The notes: generated by a model not told the origin, from the sequence alone. DNA of 64,000 nucleotides from Massilia sp. CF038 (GCF_900129765.1 NZ_FQWU01000001.1:744001-808000); one strand, 5' to 3'; counted from the first letter of the stretch, positions 26,063 through 34,993 are shown. Made by a program: numbers and translations.

Positions 26063-26848
26063 TCAGCCGGTTCGGCCCAGATCGAGTTCGATCCAGGTTG
26101 GGGCATGGTCGCTCGGCTTTTCGCGGCCGCGCACATCGCGGTCGACACCCGCCGCCTTGAGCGTGGGCGCCAGCGCAGGGCTGAGCAGCAGATGGTCGAT
26201 GCGCAGGCCGGCATCGCGCCCATAGGCATTGCGGAAATAATCCCAGAACGTGTAGATCTTCTCGCCCGGGTGCATGGTGCGAAGGGCGTCGCACCAGCCC
26301 TGTGCCATCAGGCGCTGAAAGGCAGCGCGGGTTTCAGGACGGAACAGGGCATCGTCGACCCAGCGCTCCGGCTTGTAGACGTCGAGCTCGGTGGGCATGA
26401 CGTTGAAGTCGCCGCACAGGACCACTGGAGCGCCGCTGTCGATCAGTTTGGCCGCATGCACGATCAGGCGTTCGAACCAGGCCAGTTTGTAGTCGAACTT
26501 GGGACCGGGCGCAGGGTTGCCATTGGGCAGATACAGGCAGCAGATCAGCAAACCGTCAATCGCCGCTTCCAGATAGCGGCTCTGCAGATCGTCTTCATCG
26601 CCCGGCAAGCCACGGCCCACTTCGATGGGCGCGGCGCCGCGCGTCAGAATCGCGACCCCGTTCCAGCTTTTCTGGCCGTGCCAGATAGCCTGGTAGCCAG
26701 CGGCTTTGATGGCATCTTCCGGAAATTTTTCCTGGGGTGCTTTCAGCTCCTGCAAGCAGGCGACATCGGGTTGTTTTTCTTCCAGCCATTCGAGCAGGGC
26801 TGGCAGGCGGCTGCTGATGCCATTGACATTGAATGTGGCGATACGCAT
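26063..26848 (-). CDS. xthA: Exodeoxyribonuclease III
   Basis: A 261-residue AP endonuclease and 3'-5' exonuclease for base excision repair. It shows the family order: MRIATFNVNGISSRLPAL, CLQELKAP (metal Glu), YLPNG, VVLCGDFNVMPTELDVYKP, and LRIDHLLLSPAL with the final SDHAPTW. The length is typical. GGAGAA precedes the ATG. It is divergent from the DUF1697 gene. Confidence 0.95.
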   Translation of the reverse strand: MRIATFNVNGISSRLPALLEWLEEKQPDVACLQELKAPQEKFPEDAIKAAGYQAIWHGQKSWNGVAILTRGAAPIEVGRGLPGDEDDLQSRYLEAAIDGLLICCLYLPNGNPAPGPKFDYKLAWFERLIVHAAKLIDSGAPVVLCGDFNVMPTELDVYKPERWVDDALFRPETRAAFQRLMAQGWCDALRTMHPGEKIYTFWDYFRNAYGRDAGLRIDHLLLSPALAPTLKAAGVDRDVRGREKPSDHAPTWIELDLGRTG

Positions 26849-26952
26849 GGGTTCTCCGGGAAATGCTGTTCCCGTGTATTTTTAGCCAGATTGCACGAAC
26901 GCGCCGCACAACTGAACGGTACAATTGGCTTTCCTCTTTTTGCAGCGAGATC

Positions 26953-27477
26953 ATGACGACCTATATTGCACTCCTGCGCGCGGTCAACGTCGGTGGCACC
27001 GGCAAGTTACCGATGGCAGAATTGACGGCCATGTGCGAACAGGCGGGATTTGCCGCGGTCAAAACCTATATTGCCAGCGGCAATGTGGTGTTTGACAGCA
27101 AGCTATCGGCAGCCAAGGTCAAGGCCGCGCTGGAGCAGGCGCTGCTTGCTTATGCAGGCAAGCCGGTGCGGGTGCTGGTGCGCACGGCAGCCGAGCTGGC
27201 GCGCGTGGTGAGCGACAATCCTTATCCCGAGGCCGCGCCCAACCGCACGGTCGCCATTTTTCTCGATGAAGCGCCTGCCGCCGACGCTCTGGGCACGGCC
27301 ACCGGTGTGAAAAACGAAGAAATGGCGCTGGGCACGCGCGAGATCTACGTCCATTACGGTGACGGCATGGCCGACTCCAAGCTCAACATCCGCGCCGCGC
27401 AAGAGGGCACGGCGCGCAATATCAACACCATCACCAAGCTGGCCGCCATGGCGGCGGCGCGCGCTCAGGTGGCGTAG
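26953..27477 (+). CDS. DUF1697 family protein
   Basis: A 174-residue protein with the family pattern: MTTYIALLRAVNVGGTGKLPMAEL, GFAAVKTYIASGNVVFDS, NRTVAIFLDEAP and a C-terminal AAQEGTARNINTITKLAAMA. No function is established. The frame is open further upstream to 26833, but that part overlaps the exonuclease start and is not family-like; the ATG at 26953 follows GCGAGA. Its last 13 bases overlap the convergent aldolase gene. Confidence 0.88.
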   Translation: MTTYIALLRAVNVGGTGKLPMAELTAMCEQAGFAAVKTYIASGNVVFDSKLSAAKVKAALEQALLAYAGKPVRVLVRTAAELARVVSDNPYPEAAPNRTVAIFLDEAPAADALGTATGVKNEEMALGTREIYVHYGDGMADSKLNIRAAQEGTARNINTITKLAAMAAARAQVA

Positions 27478-28220
27478 CCCGGATCGATTTTGTCGAGCTT
27501 GCGAATCAGGGCAGGCCAGGCAAACGCACCGCCCAGGCCGCCCGTTTGCACCCGCATTGCTTCGCCCACCCCTTTGACGATGCGCGGGTCCACCTGCACC
27601 AGCTCGCCGCCGGCCTGGGCCGCCAGCTGAATCTGGCACGCTGATTCAAACGTATACATCGCTAGGAAGGTGTCCGGGATGCTTTTTTGCGCCACCAGCA
27701 AACCGTGGTTGCGCAGCACCAGGAAGGTGGCGCGGCCCAGGTCGGCCTGCAGGCGCGGCTTCTCGTCGTCGCGGAAGGCGACGCCCTCGTAGTCGTGGTA
27801 GGCGAGCGAAGCGAGGATGAAGGTCGATTGCTGCGAAATGGGCAGAATCCCGCACCGTTGCGCACTGACGGCGACGCCGGCCCGGGTGTGGGTGTGCAGC
27901 ACGCATTGAACGTCGTCGCGCGCTTCGTGCACGGCGCTGTGAATGACGAAGCCGGCTGGGTTGACCGGAAACGGCGAGTCGATCAACTTGTTGCACTGCT
28001 GGTCCACCTTGACCAGCGAGGAGGCGGTGATTTCATCGAACATCAGTCCGTATGGGTTGATCAGGAAATGATGCTCCGGGCCGGGGATGCGGGCGCTGAT
28101 GTGGGTGAACACCAGGTCGCTCCAGCCGTGCAGGGCAACGAGCCGGTAGCAGGCGGCCAGATCGACGCGGGTTTGCCATTCTTCGGCGCTGACGACGCCT
28201 TTGAGCGAGGGAAAGTCCAT
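27465..28220 (-). CDS. Class II aldolase/adducin family protein
   Basis: A 251-residue zinc-dependent fold of the fuculose-phosphate aldolase type. Motifs: GWSDLVFTHISARIPG, HFLINPYGLMFDEI, the metal ligands in VLHTHTRAG and LRNHGLL. It may be a sugar-phosphate aldolase or an epimerase; substrate unknown. AAGGAGACAGCA precedes the ATG. It is divergent from a Crp-family regulator with a dyad between them, so it may be a target. Confidence 0.85.
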   Translation of the reverse strand: MDFPSLKGVVSAEEWQTRVDLAACYRLVALHGWSDLVFTHISARIPGPEHHFLINPYGLMFDEITASSLVKVDQQCNKLIDSPFPVNPAGFVIHSAVHEARDDVQCVLHTHTRAGVAVSAQRCGILPISQQSTFILASLAYHDYEGVAFRDDEKPRLQADLGRATFLVLRNHGLLVAQKSIPDTFLAMYTFESACQIQLAAQAGGELVQVDPRIVKGVGEAMRVQTGGLGGAFAWPALIRKLDKIDPGYAT

Positions 28221-28271
28221 TGCTGTCTCCTTGTAGTGGTTGCGGTAGACAGTAACGCGGGTCTACACTTT

Positions 28272-28285
28272 GAACTGTCAAGTTC
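28272..28285. promoter_or_regulatory. Dyad in the aldolase/Crp divergent region
   Basis: GAACTGTCAAGTTC is a 5-base inverted repeat with a 4-base spacer, overlapping TTGAACTGTCAA. It resembles, but is shorter than, an FNR-type site. It lies 20 bases before the regulator's start, so it could be an autoregulatory site. Confidence 0.35.
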
Positions 28286-28305
28286 TTTACAATTGGTGGA
28301 ATAAC

Positions 28306-28995
28306 ATGGTTGACACGGATGCGCTGCTTGATGGCCTGTCGCGCAATGGCTGGTTTGGCGCCTTGCCGCTGGACGTGCGCGAGCAGATGATTGCCGGCGC
28401 CGAGCTGGTACGTCTGCGGCCGGGCGAAATGCTGTTTCGCCAGGGCGATGCGCCGTCCGGGTTGTATGGGCTGGTGAGCGGCACGCTCAAGATGTCGTCC
28501 TTGCGTGAAGATGGACGCGAGGCGATTCTGGCAGTGCTGGAGCAAGGCATCTGGTTCGGCGAAATTTCACTGATTGACGATCAGCCGCGCACGCACGATG
28601 CCACTGCCGTCGGCCAGGTCGAAGTGCTGGTGCTGCAGCGCGCCGCCTTTGACCTGCTGATGGAACGCGCCGTGTTTGCGCGTGCCGTGGCGCAGCTGAT
28701 GGCGGGCCGTATTCGTTTGCTGTACGGGATTGTGGAAGATGCGACGCTGCGCTCGACCAGGGCGCGCATCGCACGCCGCCTGTTGCTGCTCGCGCGCGGC
28801 GACATTACCCTGTCACCCTTGAAGCGGCCACGCGTGCCGGTGTCGCAGGAAGGGTTGGCGATGATGCTGGGGATTTCGCGCCAGACCTTGTCGAAGGAGT
28901 TGCGCTTGTTGTCCGATCAGGGTGCGATTGTGCTGGGATATGGGTATATCGAGGTGGTGTCGGAGGCGGGGCTGGGCAAACTGACGTTAGCCTAA
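28306..28995 (+). CDS. Crp/Fnr-family transcriptional regulator
   Basis: 229 residues: N-terminal cyclic-nucleotide-type domain (RLRPGEMLFRQGDAPSGLYGLVSGTLKMS, GIWFGEISLIDDQPRTHDATA with the FGE...R cassette intact), dimer helix, and a winged helix-turn-helix (VSQEGLAMMLGISRQTLSKELRLLSDQGAI). No Cys cluster for an iron-sulfur centre is present, so it is not an FNR-type oxygen sensor. The ATG at 28306 follows GGTGGA; the frame is open further upstream to 28270. A palindromic repeat starts two bases after the stop, and a mutated copy of the gene's 3' end lies beyond it. Confidence 0.92.
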   Translation: MVDTDALLDGLSRNGWFGALPLDVREQMIAGAELVRLRPGEMLFRQGDAPSGLYGLVSGTLKMSSLREDGREAILAVLEQGIWFGEISLIDDQPRTHDATAVGQVEVLVLQRAAFDLLMERAVFARAVAQLMAGRIRLLYGIVEDATLRSTRARIARRLLLLARGDITLSPLKRPRVPVSQEGLAMMLGISRQTLSKELRLLSDQGAIVLGYGYIEVVSEAGLGKLTLA

Positions 28996-28997
28996 GC

Positions 28998-29083
28998 ACA
29001 TCGCCCTCGCGAAGGCGGGGGCCTATATCATGCCTCCGAATTCGGTAAGGTGGCATGGGCCCCCGCCTTCGCGAGGGCGATGT
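28998..29083. repeat. Palindromic intergenic repeat, copy 4
   Basis: An 86-base copy with near-complementary arms; the centre is CCTCCGAATTCGGTAAGG. It begins two bases after the stop of the Crp-family gene. Confidence 0.92.
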
Positions 29084-29117
29084 GGTGGCATGCCGTTCTT
29101 TCGAATGTGGGCATCAC

Positions 29118-29189
29118 CCTGTCGAAGGCGTTGCGCTTGTTGTCCGGCCAGGGAGCGATTGTGCCCTAGGCAAACTAACGCTCGCATAA
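29118..29189 (+). pseudogene. Remnant of the 3' end of the Crp-family gene
   Basis: The sequence 29118-29165 matches the helix-turn-helix coding region 28885-28933 (CTTGTCGAAGGAGTTGCGC against CCTGTCGAAGGCGTTGCGC and on), and 29166-29189 matches 28972-28995 including the stop. About 40 bases between the two parts are deleted. It is a decayed duplicate of the tail of the upstream gene, separated from it by palindromic repeat copy 4. Confidence 0.85.
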
Positions 29190-29192
29190 ACC

Positions 29193-29224
29193 AACATGCG
29201 CCAGCGTCTTCGCGAGGACGATGG
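29193..29224. repeat. Remnant of the palindromic repeat
   Basis: Only the outer ends remain: ACATGCG and CTTCGCGAGGACGATG, with the centre deleted. It follows the Crp-tail remnant, so this locus repeats the order repeat - gene tail - repeat seen near 1.1 kb. Confidence 0.7.
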
Positions 29225-29237
29225 GAGTGCGCCTGGA

Positions 29238-29702
29238 TTAAGGAATGTAACGCAAATCCAGCAGCTGATCTTGGGAGTAATGCAAACGCGGCGGGAATGC
29301 GTGCTCTGGCAGACCAGTGTCATTCGCCGCGCGGATCACGGCTGAGGAATAGCAGTCATTCGCGTACTCCATGACCATCCGCTTCAGGCTGGGACTTTGC
29401 TTCAGTTTTCGCACGATTTGTGAGCGCTGTTCGCCGATGGATCCGGTCCAGCTGGATGATTTGTGGTCTGGCTGGAATTCGCATTTGAGCAGATGCACGA
29501 TCAGGACTTCGAGTCGTGACGCCAACTCGTGCTTGATGCTCTTGCCCATGTCTTCGATTTCCTCGACGAGATTGCTTAGATCAAGTCGTTCGAAATCTTT
29601 CGCACGCAGGAGTTCGGCCTGTCGCTCTAACCACTGCGAAAAATCATGGTCGTATTCGCTGGTGATTGCAGCTTGTGGCATGGGGACGGCGATCTGGTTC
29701 AT
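29238..29702 (-). CDS. DUF29 domain protein
   Basis: A 154-residue soluble, mostly helical protein with the DUF29 pattern: YDHDFSQWLERQAELLRAKDFERLDLSNLVEEIEDMGKS, HLLKCEFQPDHKSSSWTGSI and a C-terminal LPEHAFPPRLHYSQDQLLDL. DUF29 is a helical family of unknown function found in repeats and clusters. A broken paralog lies immediately upstream in the same direction. Confidence 0.85.
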   Translation of the reverse strand: MNQIAVPMPQAAITSEYDHDFSQWLERQAELLRAKDFERLDLSNLVEEIEDMGKSIKHELASRLEVLIVHLLKCEFQPDHKSSSWTGSIGEQRSQIVRKLKQSPSLKRMVMEYANDCYSSAVIRAANDTGLPEHAFPPRLHYSQDQLLDLRYIP

Positions 29703-29708
29703 ATTGCC

Positions 29709-29974
29709 TCAGGGGATGAAGTCGATATCGAGCAAGGCGTCGACTGGATACGGACAATGTTTCGGGAACGTGTAAGGTGCCAGGCCTGTTTCTGCCGCGG
29801 CGCGGCGAACAGCGGCTGCAGCGCCGCAAACTCCTCGATCAGATGAGCAAGATCGAGCTGTTCGAAATCTTTGGCGCGCAAAAATTCAGTTTGCCAGGCG
29901 AGCCATTGTGCAAAGTCGCGTTCGTAGTCGAGCGGCTCGGCAGTAAATGGCGGGGAAGGGGAGATGCTGTTCAT
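29709..29974 (-). pseudogene. DUF29 pseudogene with internal deletion and frameshift
   Basis: From the ATG at 29974 (GGAGGC before it) the sequence is DUF29-like through YERDFAQWLAWQTEFLRAKD and DLAHLIEEF. The reading frame then goes off; the homologous C terminus (AVRRAAAETGLAPYTFP, DALLDIDFIP) is present but in another frame, ending in its own TGA at 29709. About 70-80 codons between the parts are missing compared with the neighbour. The open frame itself runs to 29699 with an unrelated Ser/Thr-rich tail. Confidence 0.85.
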
Positions 29975-30065
29975 GCTGCCTCCGAACGACGAAGGTAGCA
30001 CCAATTGCCGGCACCGGCTAGCGGGGCGTCAATCGTGCGCAGGCGCGCCACTTGTTAGCCAGAAC

Positions 30066-30151
30066 ACATCGCCCTCGCGAAGGCGGGGGCCCATACCACC
30101 TTACCGAATTCGGTAACATGGTATGGGCCCCCGCCTTCGCGAGGGCGATGT
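30066..30151. repeat. Palindromic intergenic repeat, copy 5 (near-perfect)
   Basis: Arms of 33 bases pair without a mismatch (ACATCGCCCTCGCGAAGGCG... and its complement). The loop itself contains TTACCGAATTCGGTAA, a 16-base palindrome. It lies five bases downstream of the cphA stop. It is the most intact copy and a good reference for the family. Confidence 0.95.
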
Positions 30152-30156
30152 GGCGT

Positions 30157-32742
30157 TTAAGCTGCTTCGGCGATGCGCTTGGCGATGTGGGCCAGCGCTT
30201 CTTCAACCTGGTCGATCAAGATCAGGCACAGGTCGCCCGGGGACAGGCGCGCCAGAGCGGTATCGATGGCGATGAATTCGCCATTAATTTCGTCCACGTG
30301 CGTGGTGCGCTTGGCGCCGCTCAAGCCTTCGCGCAGCAGACGCACCACCTCGCCGTCGGCGCGGCCGCGCTGGCACTGGTCCTGGTACAGCAGCACGTCG
30401 TCGAACGAGGCGCCCAGAATTTCGGTCTGCTGGCGGATGTCCACGTCACGGCGGTCGCCGGCGCCACTGATCACTACCGAGCGGCGCTTGGCCGGCATGC
30501 TTTCCACTGCGCTGACCAAAGCCAGAATCGCGTCCGGATTGTGACCGTAGTCGGCAATCACGGTCGCGCCCTTGTAGTTGAATACATTGAAGCGGCCAGG
30601 CGCGTTGTCGCTTTCGTTGGCGAACGATTTCAGGCCCGCGCAGATGCGCTCCCACGGCATGCCGACGCCCCAGGCAGCAGCCACCGATGCCATGACGTTT
30701 TCGACCTGGAAGCCGATGGTGCCGTCGCGGGTAATGGGCACTTCGCTCAGGGCGACCTTGTGTTCCACCTTGCCCTGGGCCGCAATCAGCATGCCGTCAG
30801 CCACGTAGACCACGCGCTGACCTTGTGCGCGGTGGGTCGACATGATCGGGTGCTCCGGGTCAGCCGCGAAGTAGGTCACGCTGCCACGGCAGTTGTGCGC
30901 CATGGCCGCAACGATCGGGTCAGCTGCATTGAGCACGGCAACACCGCCATCGGCGACGTTTTGCACGATCACGCGCTTGAGTACCGCCAGGTCTTCCAGC
31001 GTGGTGATGTAGTTCAGGCCCAGATGGTCGCCCGAACCGATGTTGGTCACCACGGCGACCTGGCAGCGGTCGAAGGCCAGGCCTTCGCGCAGCATGCCGC
31101 CACGCGCGGTTTCAAACACGGCGGCATCGACGTCGGGGTGCAGCAGCACGTTGCGCGCACTGCGCGGACCGCTGCAGTCGCCGCTGTCGATGCGGCGGCC
31201 TTCGATGTAGACGCCGTCGGTATTGGTCATCCCGGTACGCATGCCGCCAGCGGTCAGCAGGTGGGCAATCAGGCGCACGGTGGTGGTCTTGCCGTTGGTG
31301 CCGGTCACGGCCACCACGGGAATGCGGCCATCGTCGCCGTCGGCAAACATCGACGAGACAATCGCTTCGCCCACCGCGCGGCCCTTGCCGAACGATGGCG
31401 ACAGGTGCATGCGCAAGCCCGGTGCGGCATTGACTTCGACGATGCCGCCGTTTTGTTCTTCAATTGGTTTGAGCACGCTGTCGCACACCAGGTCGACGCC
31501 GCAGATATCCAGGCCGACCATGTGGGCGGCGGCAATGGCGCGCGCGGCCACTTCCGGGTGCACGTCGTCGGTCACGTCGGTGGCAGCGCCACCGGTGGAC
31601 AGGTTGGCGTTATTGCGCAGGATGACGCGCGCGCCTTTTGGCGGCACCGATTCAGCCACGAAGCCTTGCTTGGCCAGCGAGGCGAGGGCGATATCGTCAA
31701 AGCGGATCTTGGTCAGCGAGGTGGCGTGGCCATTGCCACGGCGTGGGTCCAGGTTGACCTGGTCGACCAGCTGGCGCACGGTTTGCACGCCATCGCCCAC
31801 CACGATAGGCGGGTCGCGCCGCGCTGCCGCGATCAGCTTGTTGCCAATCACGAGCAGGCGGAAGTCGTTACCGGGCAGGTAGCGCTCCACCAGAATATCG
31901 TCGCGGAATTCCGAGGCGGCGGCGTAGCCGGCATCGAGCTGCTCGCGGGTGGTGACGTTGACGGTCACGCCCTTGCCCTGGTTGCCATCCTTTGGTTTGA
32001 TCACGACTGGCAGGCCGATTTCAAGCGCAGTGGCCCAGGCGTCATCCGGGTCGCTGACTACGCGGCCCATCGGCACCGGCACGCCGGCTGCGTGCAGCAG
32101 TTTTTTGGTCAGTTCCTTGTCCTGGGCGATGGCTTCGGCAATGGCGCCGGTGCTGTCGATTTCGGCGGCCTGGATCTTGCGCTGGCGCGAGCCCCAGCCA
32201 AAGGCGACCAGGCTGCCCTGAGTCAGGCGGCGGAACGGGATGTTGCGTGCCACGGCAGCCTGCACGATGGCGCCTGTGGATGGGCCGAGGCGCACGTCTT
32301 CATCGAGTTCGCGCAGTTCATGCAACGCCGCGGCCAGGTCGAACGGGGTGTCGTCTTCGGCTGATTTGATCAGCGCGACCGCGATCTCCATCGCGCGGCG
32401 CCCGACTTCTTCTTCCGAATACTCGACCACCACCTGGTGGATGCCGGTGTCGACCGTGGCGGTGCTGCGGCTGAAGGTGACAGGGCAGCCGGCTTGCGCC
32501 TGCAAACCCAGAGCCGCCAGCTCGAGCACGTGCGCCATTGGGATGGTGTCATCGTGGCCGGTTGGCTGGAACGGGCTCATGTCGGGGAAGCGGGTGCGCA
32601 GACGCGCTTCGAAGCCAGGCATGTTGCCGACGCATTCTTCTTGCGGCGTCAGCGACACGATCGCCTCGATCGAGGTGTGGTGGCTCCAGAGGTTGGGACC
32701 ACGCAAGGCCCGTACGCGAGATACTTCCATAAACCGGTTCAT
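30157..32742 (-). CDS. cphA: Cyanophycin synthetase, full-length (two ATP sites)
   Basis: 861 residues. It polymerises aspartate and arginine into cyanophycin, a nitrogen and carbon store. Domains: an N-terminal region (VRALRGPNLWSHHTSIEA), an ATP-grasp module (GLPVVIKPKDGNQGKGV, DFRLLVIG, GIVEVNAAPGLRMH) and a Mur-ligase module with an intact P-loop GTNGKTT at 481-487 and the C-terminal Mur domain (GRFNVFNYKGATVIADYGHNP). It is the second gene of a leftward pair, 73 bases after the other synthetase. Start at 32742 or 32730. Confidence 0.95.
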   Translation of the reverse strand: MNRFMEVSRVRALRGPNLWSHHTSIEAIVSLTPQEECVGNMPGFEARLRTRFPDMSPFQPTGHDDTIPMAHVLELAALGLQAQAGCPVTFSRSTATVDTGIHQVVVEYSEEEVGRRAMEIAVALIKSAEDDTPFDLAAALHELRELDEDVRLGPSTGAIVQAAVARNIPFRRLTQGSLVAFGWGSRQRKIQAAEIDSTGAIAEAIAQDKELTKKLLHAAGVPVPMGRVVSDPDDAWATALEIGLPVVIKPKDGNQGKGVTVNVTTREQLDAGYAAASEFRDDILVERYLPGNDFRLLVIGNKLIAAARRDPPIVVGDGVQTVRQLVDQVNLDPRRGNGHATSLTKIRFDDIALASLAKQGFVAESVPPKGARVILRNNANLSTGGAATDVTDDVHPEVAARAIAAAHMVGLDICGVDLVCDSVLKPIEEQNGGIVEVNAAPGLRMHLSPSFGKGRAVGEAIVSSMFADGDDGRIPVVAVTGTNGKTTTVRLIAHLLTAGGMRTGMTNTDGVYIEGRRIDSGDCSGPRSARNVLLHPDVDAAVFETARGGMLREGLAFDRCQVAVVTNIGSGDHLGLNYITTLEDLAVLKRVIVQNVADGGVAVLNAADPIVAAMAHNCRGSVTYFAADPEHPIMSTHRAQGQRVVYVADGMLIAAQGKVEHKVALSEVPITRDGTIGFQVENVMASVAAAWGVGMPWERICAGLKSFANESDNAPGRFNVFNYKGATVIADYGHNPDAILALVSAVESMPAKRRSVVISGAGDRRDVDIRQQTEILGASFDDVLLYQDQCQRGRADGEVVRLLREGLSGAKRTTHVDEINGEFIAIDTALARLSPGDLCLILIDQVEEALAHIAKRIAEAA

Positions 32743-32815
32743 CCTATGAGGGTTGGGCGCATCGCACTGCTGCGAGCTGACCCGCTGCCCGGCACCTGCG
32801 GCCGGGCGCTGTTAA

Positions 32816-34993
32816 TCAGTGATTCGTTTTTTTCGGCAGCGGATCGAAGGTGCGCAGACCGGCGCCGATCAAGTCCGCCGGCACACCCAGCGCCACCGTG
32901 GCGGCAACGGCCGCCAGCACGCTTTGTGGATGCTCGGCCGCACCGGGTTTCAACGCGGTCAGGCTGAGGATCACGGTCTCGCTGCTGCCTTCGGCCAGCA
33001 CCACTTTGCCGTCGCGCAGAATCACCGCGCGTTTGCCGGCGGCGCGGTGCGCCTGGATGACAGCCAGTTCGGGATCGGCGCCGTAGAAAATAACTTCGTC
33101 GTCGCACAGGTCAGCCAGCTCGGCCACCGCTGGAATGGCGGCGTTCAGCACGGCCACGCCGTCCGGCAGAATCACGTCGACCTGGGTGCGGATCACGTTG
33201 GCCATGCCGTCCACATCGTTGATGTAGAACTCGCCCAGCACTTCATGACCGTCCATGTCGGTGACCACGCCCACGTTGCACTTGTCGTAAGCCAGGCCGT
33301 CGGTGAGGATCATGCGCGCATTGCTCTCGAATACGGCCGCTTGCACGGTGCGGTTGATCAGCAGGCGCTGGCCCGCGTCCCAGGTGGCGGCATTGCCTGG
33401 CGTGACCAGACGCTGGTCCAGGTACAGCCCCTCGGTGCTGACCACGCCGGTGTGCTTGCCGGTCAGGTGCACCAGGCAGCCAACCAGGCGCGCGATCAAG
33501 CTGGTGCCTTGCGAACCAGTGATGCCCACGATGGGGATGCGGCCATTTTCAGCCTGGCCAAACAGGTGGCCGACGATGGCGGCGCCAATCGGACGCGGCT
33601 CGCCGTCAGCAGGCTTGAGGTGCGACAGCAAGCCCGGGCTGGCGTTGACTTCGATGATGGCGCCGCGCTGTTCATCGAGCGGACGGCTGATGTCTTCGCA
33701 CACCAGGTCGACACCGGCAATGTCCAGGCCGACAATGCGCGCAGCCAGTGCAGCGGCATGCGCAATCGATGGATGGACCTTGTCGGTGACGTCGAAGGCG
33801 ACGTTGCCGTTCGGCTGAATCAGCACTTTCTGGCCCGCCAGCGGCACCGAGGCCGCGGTCATGCCCTGGCGTTTCAGTTCCAGGATGATCTCGGCGCCGT
33901 TTTCCGGCGACAGGGCATTCAGCGGCGAATTCTCATCGGTGCCGCGGCGCGGATCGGTGTTGATCTGGCTGTCGACCAGGGCGGTGATGTTGGCGCTGCC
34001 GTCGCCGGTGACCCACAAGGCTTCGCCCTTGGCGGCTGCGACCACCTGGGTGCCAACCACCAGCAGGCGGTGTTCGTCACCGGTGATGTAGCGTTCGACG
34101 ATCACGCTTTCGCTGTCGCCCTTGCGGCTGGCCAGGTGGTAAGCCGCTTCCACGTCTTCCTGGGTCATCAGGTTCAGCGACACGCCGCGGCCGTGATTGC
34201 CGTCGTAGGGCTTGACGACCACGGGCAGGCCGATGTCTTGCGCTTCTTCCCAGGCTTCGGCGGCGCTGCGTACCAGCGCGCCTTCCGGCACCGGCACGCC
34301 GCACGATTCGAGCAGGGTCTTGGTCAGGTCTTTGTCGCTGGCGATGCTTTCGGCAATCGCGCTGGTGCGGTCGGTTTCGGCGGTCCAGATGCGGCGCTGC
34401 GCGGCACCGTGGCCCAGTTGGACCAGGTTGCCATCGGTCAGACGAAGATGGGGAATGCGCCGTTCGGTCGCCGCTTCCACGATGTGGGCAGTCGATGGGC
34501 CGAGGCAGTGGTCGTCAACGATGTCCTTGAGCGCGGCGACAGCGGCCGTCAGGTCGAAGGGGGTATCGTCAATGGCGGCCATCAGCAGATCGCGACCAGT
34601 GTGCAGTGCGGCCAGGCCGACTTGCTCCTGGCGCGTGCGGAAGGCCATCTTGTAGACGCCGATTTCGCCGGTGGAGCGGGTTTTGCCGAAGCCCGTGCGC
34701 ATGCCAGCCAGGTTTTGCAGTTCGAGTGCCACGTGTTCCAGAATGTGACCGGACCAGGTGCCTTCTTTCAGGCGCTCCAGAAAGCCGCCGCGCTCGCCCA
34801 CGCCGCAGCGGTGTTCGATCAGGCCGGGCAGCCAGGCCACCAGCCGTTCGTACAGGCCGGGCAGTTTGTTCGAGGGGAAGTCTTCCAGCGCGCCGATGTC
34901 CAGCCACGCTTCAATGACGGGGCGGTAGGTCCAGATGTTTGGACCGCGCAGATGGTTCACGCGGAGGAACTCGATTGCTTTCTTCTTAGTCAT
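32816..34993 (-). CDS. Cyanophycin synthetase paralog with degenerate, truncated Mur half
   Basis: 725 residues. The N-terminal domain (HLRGPNIWTYRPVIEAW) and ATP-grasp module (GLPVVVKPYDGNHGRGV, AIIEVNASPGLLSHL) are intact. The Mur-like P-loop reads GSQGTSL (493-499) with Thr497 where the catalytic Lys is expected, and the protein stops about 135 residues short of the partner, so it lacks the last Mur domain. It resembles the short synthetase of Cupriavidus-type pairs and the one-site CphA2 class, which joins Asp-Arg dipeptides using only the ATP-grasp site. Function here is inferred. The upstream ribosome site is weak. Confidence 0.9.
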   Translation of the reverse strand: MTKKKAIEFLRVNHLRGPNIWTYRPVIEAWLDIGALEDFPSNKLPGLYERLVAWLPGLIEHRCGVGERGGFLERLKEGTWSGHILEHVALELQNLAGMRTGFGKTRSTGEIGVYKMAFRTRQEQVGLAALHTGRDLLMAAIDDTPFDLTAAVAALKDIVDDHCLGPSTAHIVEAATERRIPHLRLTDGNLVQLGHGAAQRRIWTAETDRTSAIAESIASDKDLTKTLLESCGVPVPEGALVRSAAEAWEEAQDIGLPVVVKPYDGNHGRGVSLNLMTQEDVEAAYHLASRKGDSESVIVERYITGDEHRLLVVGTQVVAAAKGEALWVTGDGSANITALVDSQINTDPRRGTDENSPLNALSPENGAEIILELKRQGMTAASVPLAGQKVLIQPNGNVAFDVTDKVHPSIAHAAALAARIVGLDIAGVDLVCEDISRPLDEQRGAIIEVNASPGLLSHLKPADGEPRPIGAAIVGHLFGQAENGRIPIVGITGSQGTSLIARLVGCLVHLTGKHTGVVSTEGLYLDQRLVTPGNAATWDAGQRLLINRTVQAAVFESNARMILTDGLAYDKCNVGVVTDMDGHEVLGEFYINDVDGMANVIRTQVDVILPDGVAVLNAAIPAVAELADLCDDEVIFYGADPELAVIQAHRAAGKRAVILRDGKVVLAEGSSETVILSLTALKPGAAEHPQSVLAAVAATVALGVPADLIGAGLRTFDPLPKKTNH

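Noticed and set aside
28270-28293. Sigma70 promoter TTGAAC...TACAAT for the Crp-family gene
   Set aside because: The spacer is only 12 bases, too short for a standard promoter.
30052-32364. 770-codon open frame opposite cphA
   Set aside because: Shadow of cyanophycin synthetase; starts in a palindromic repeat.
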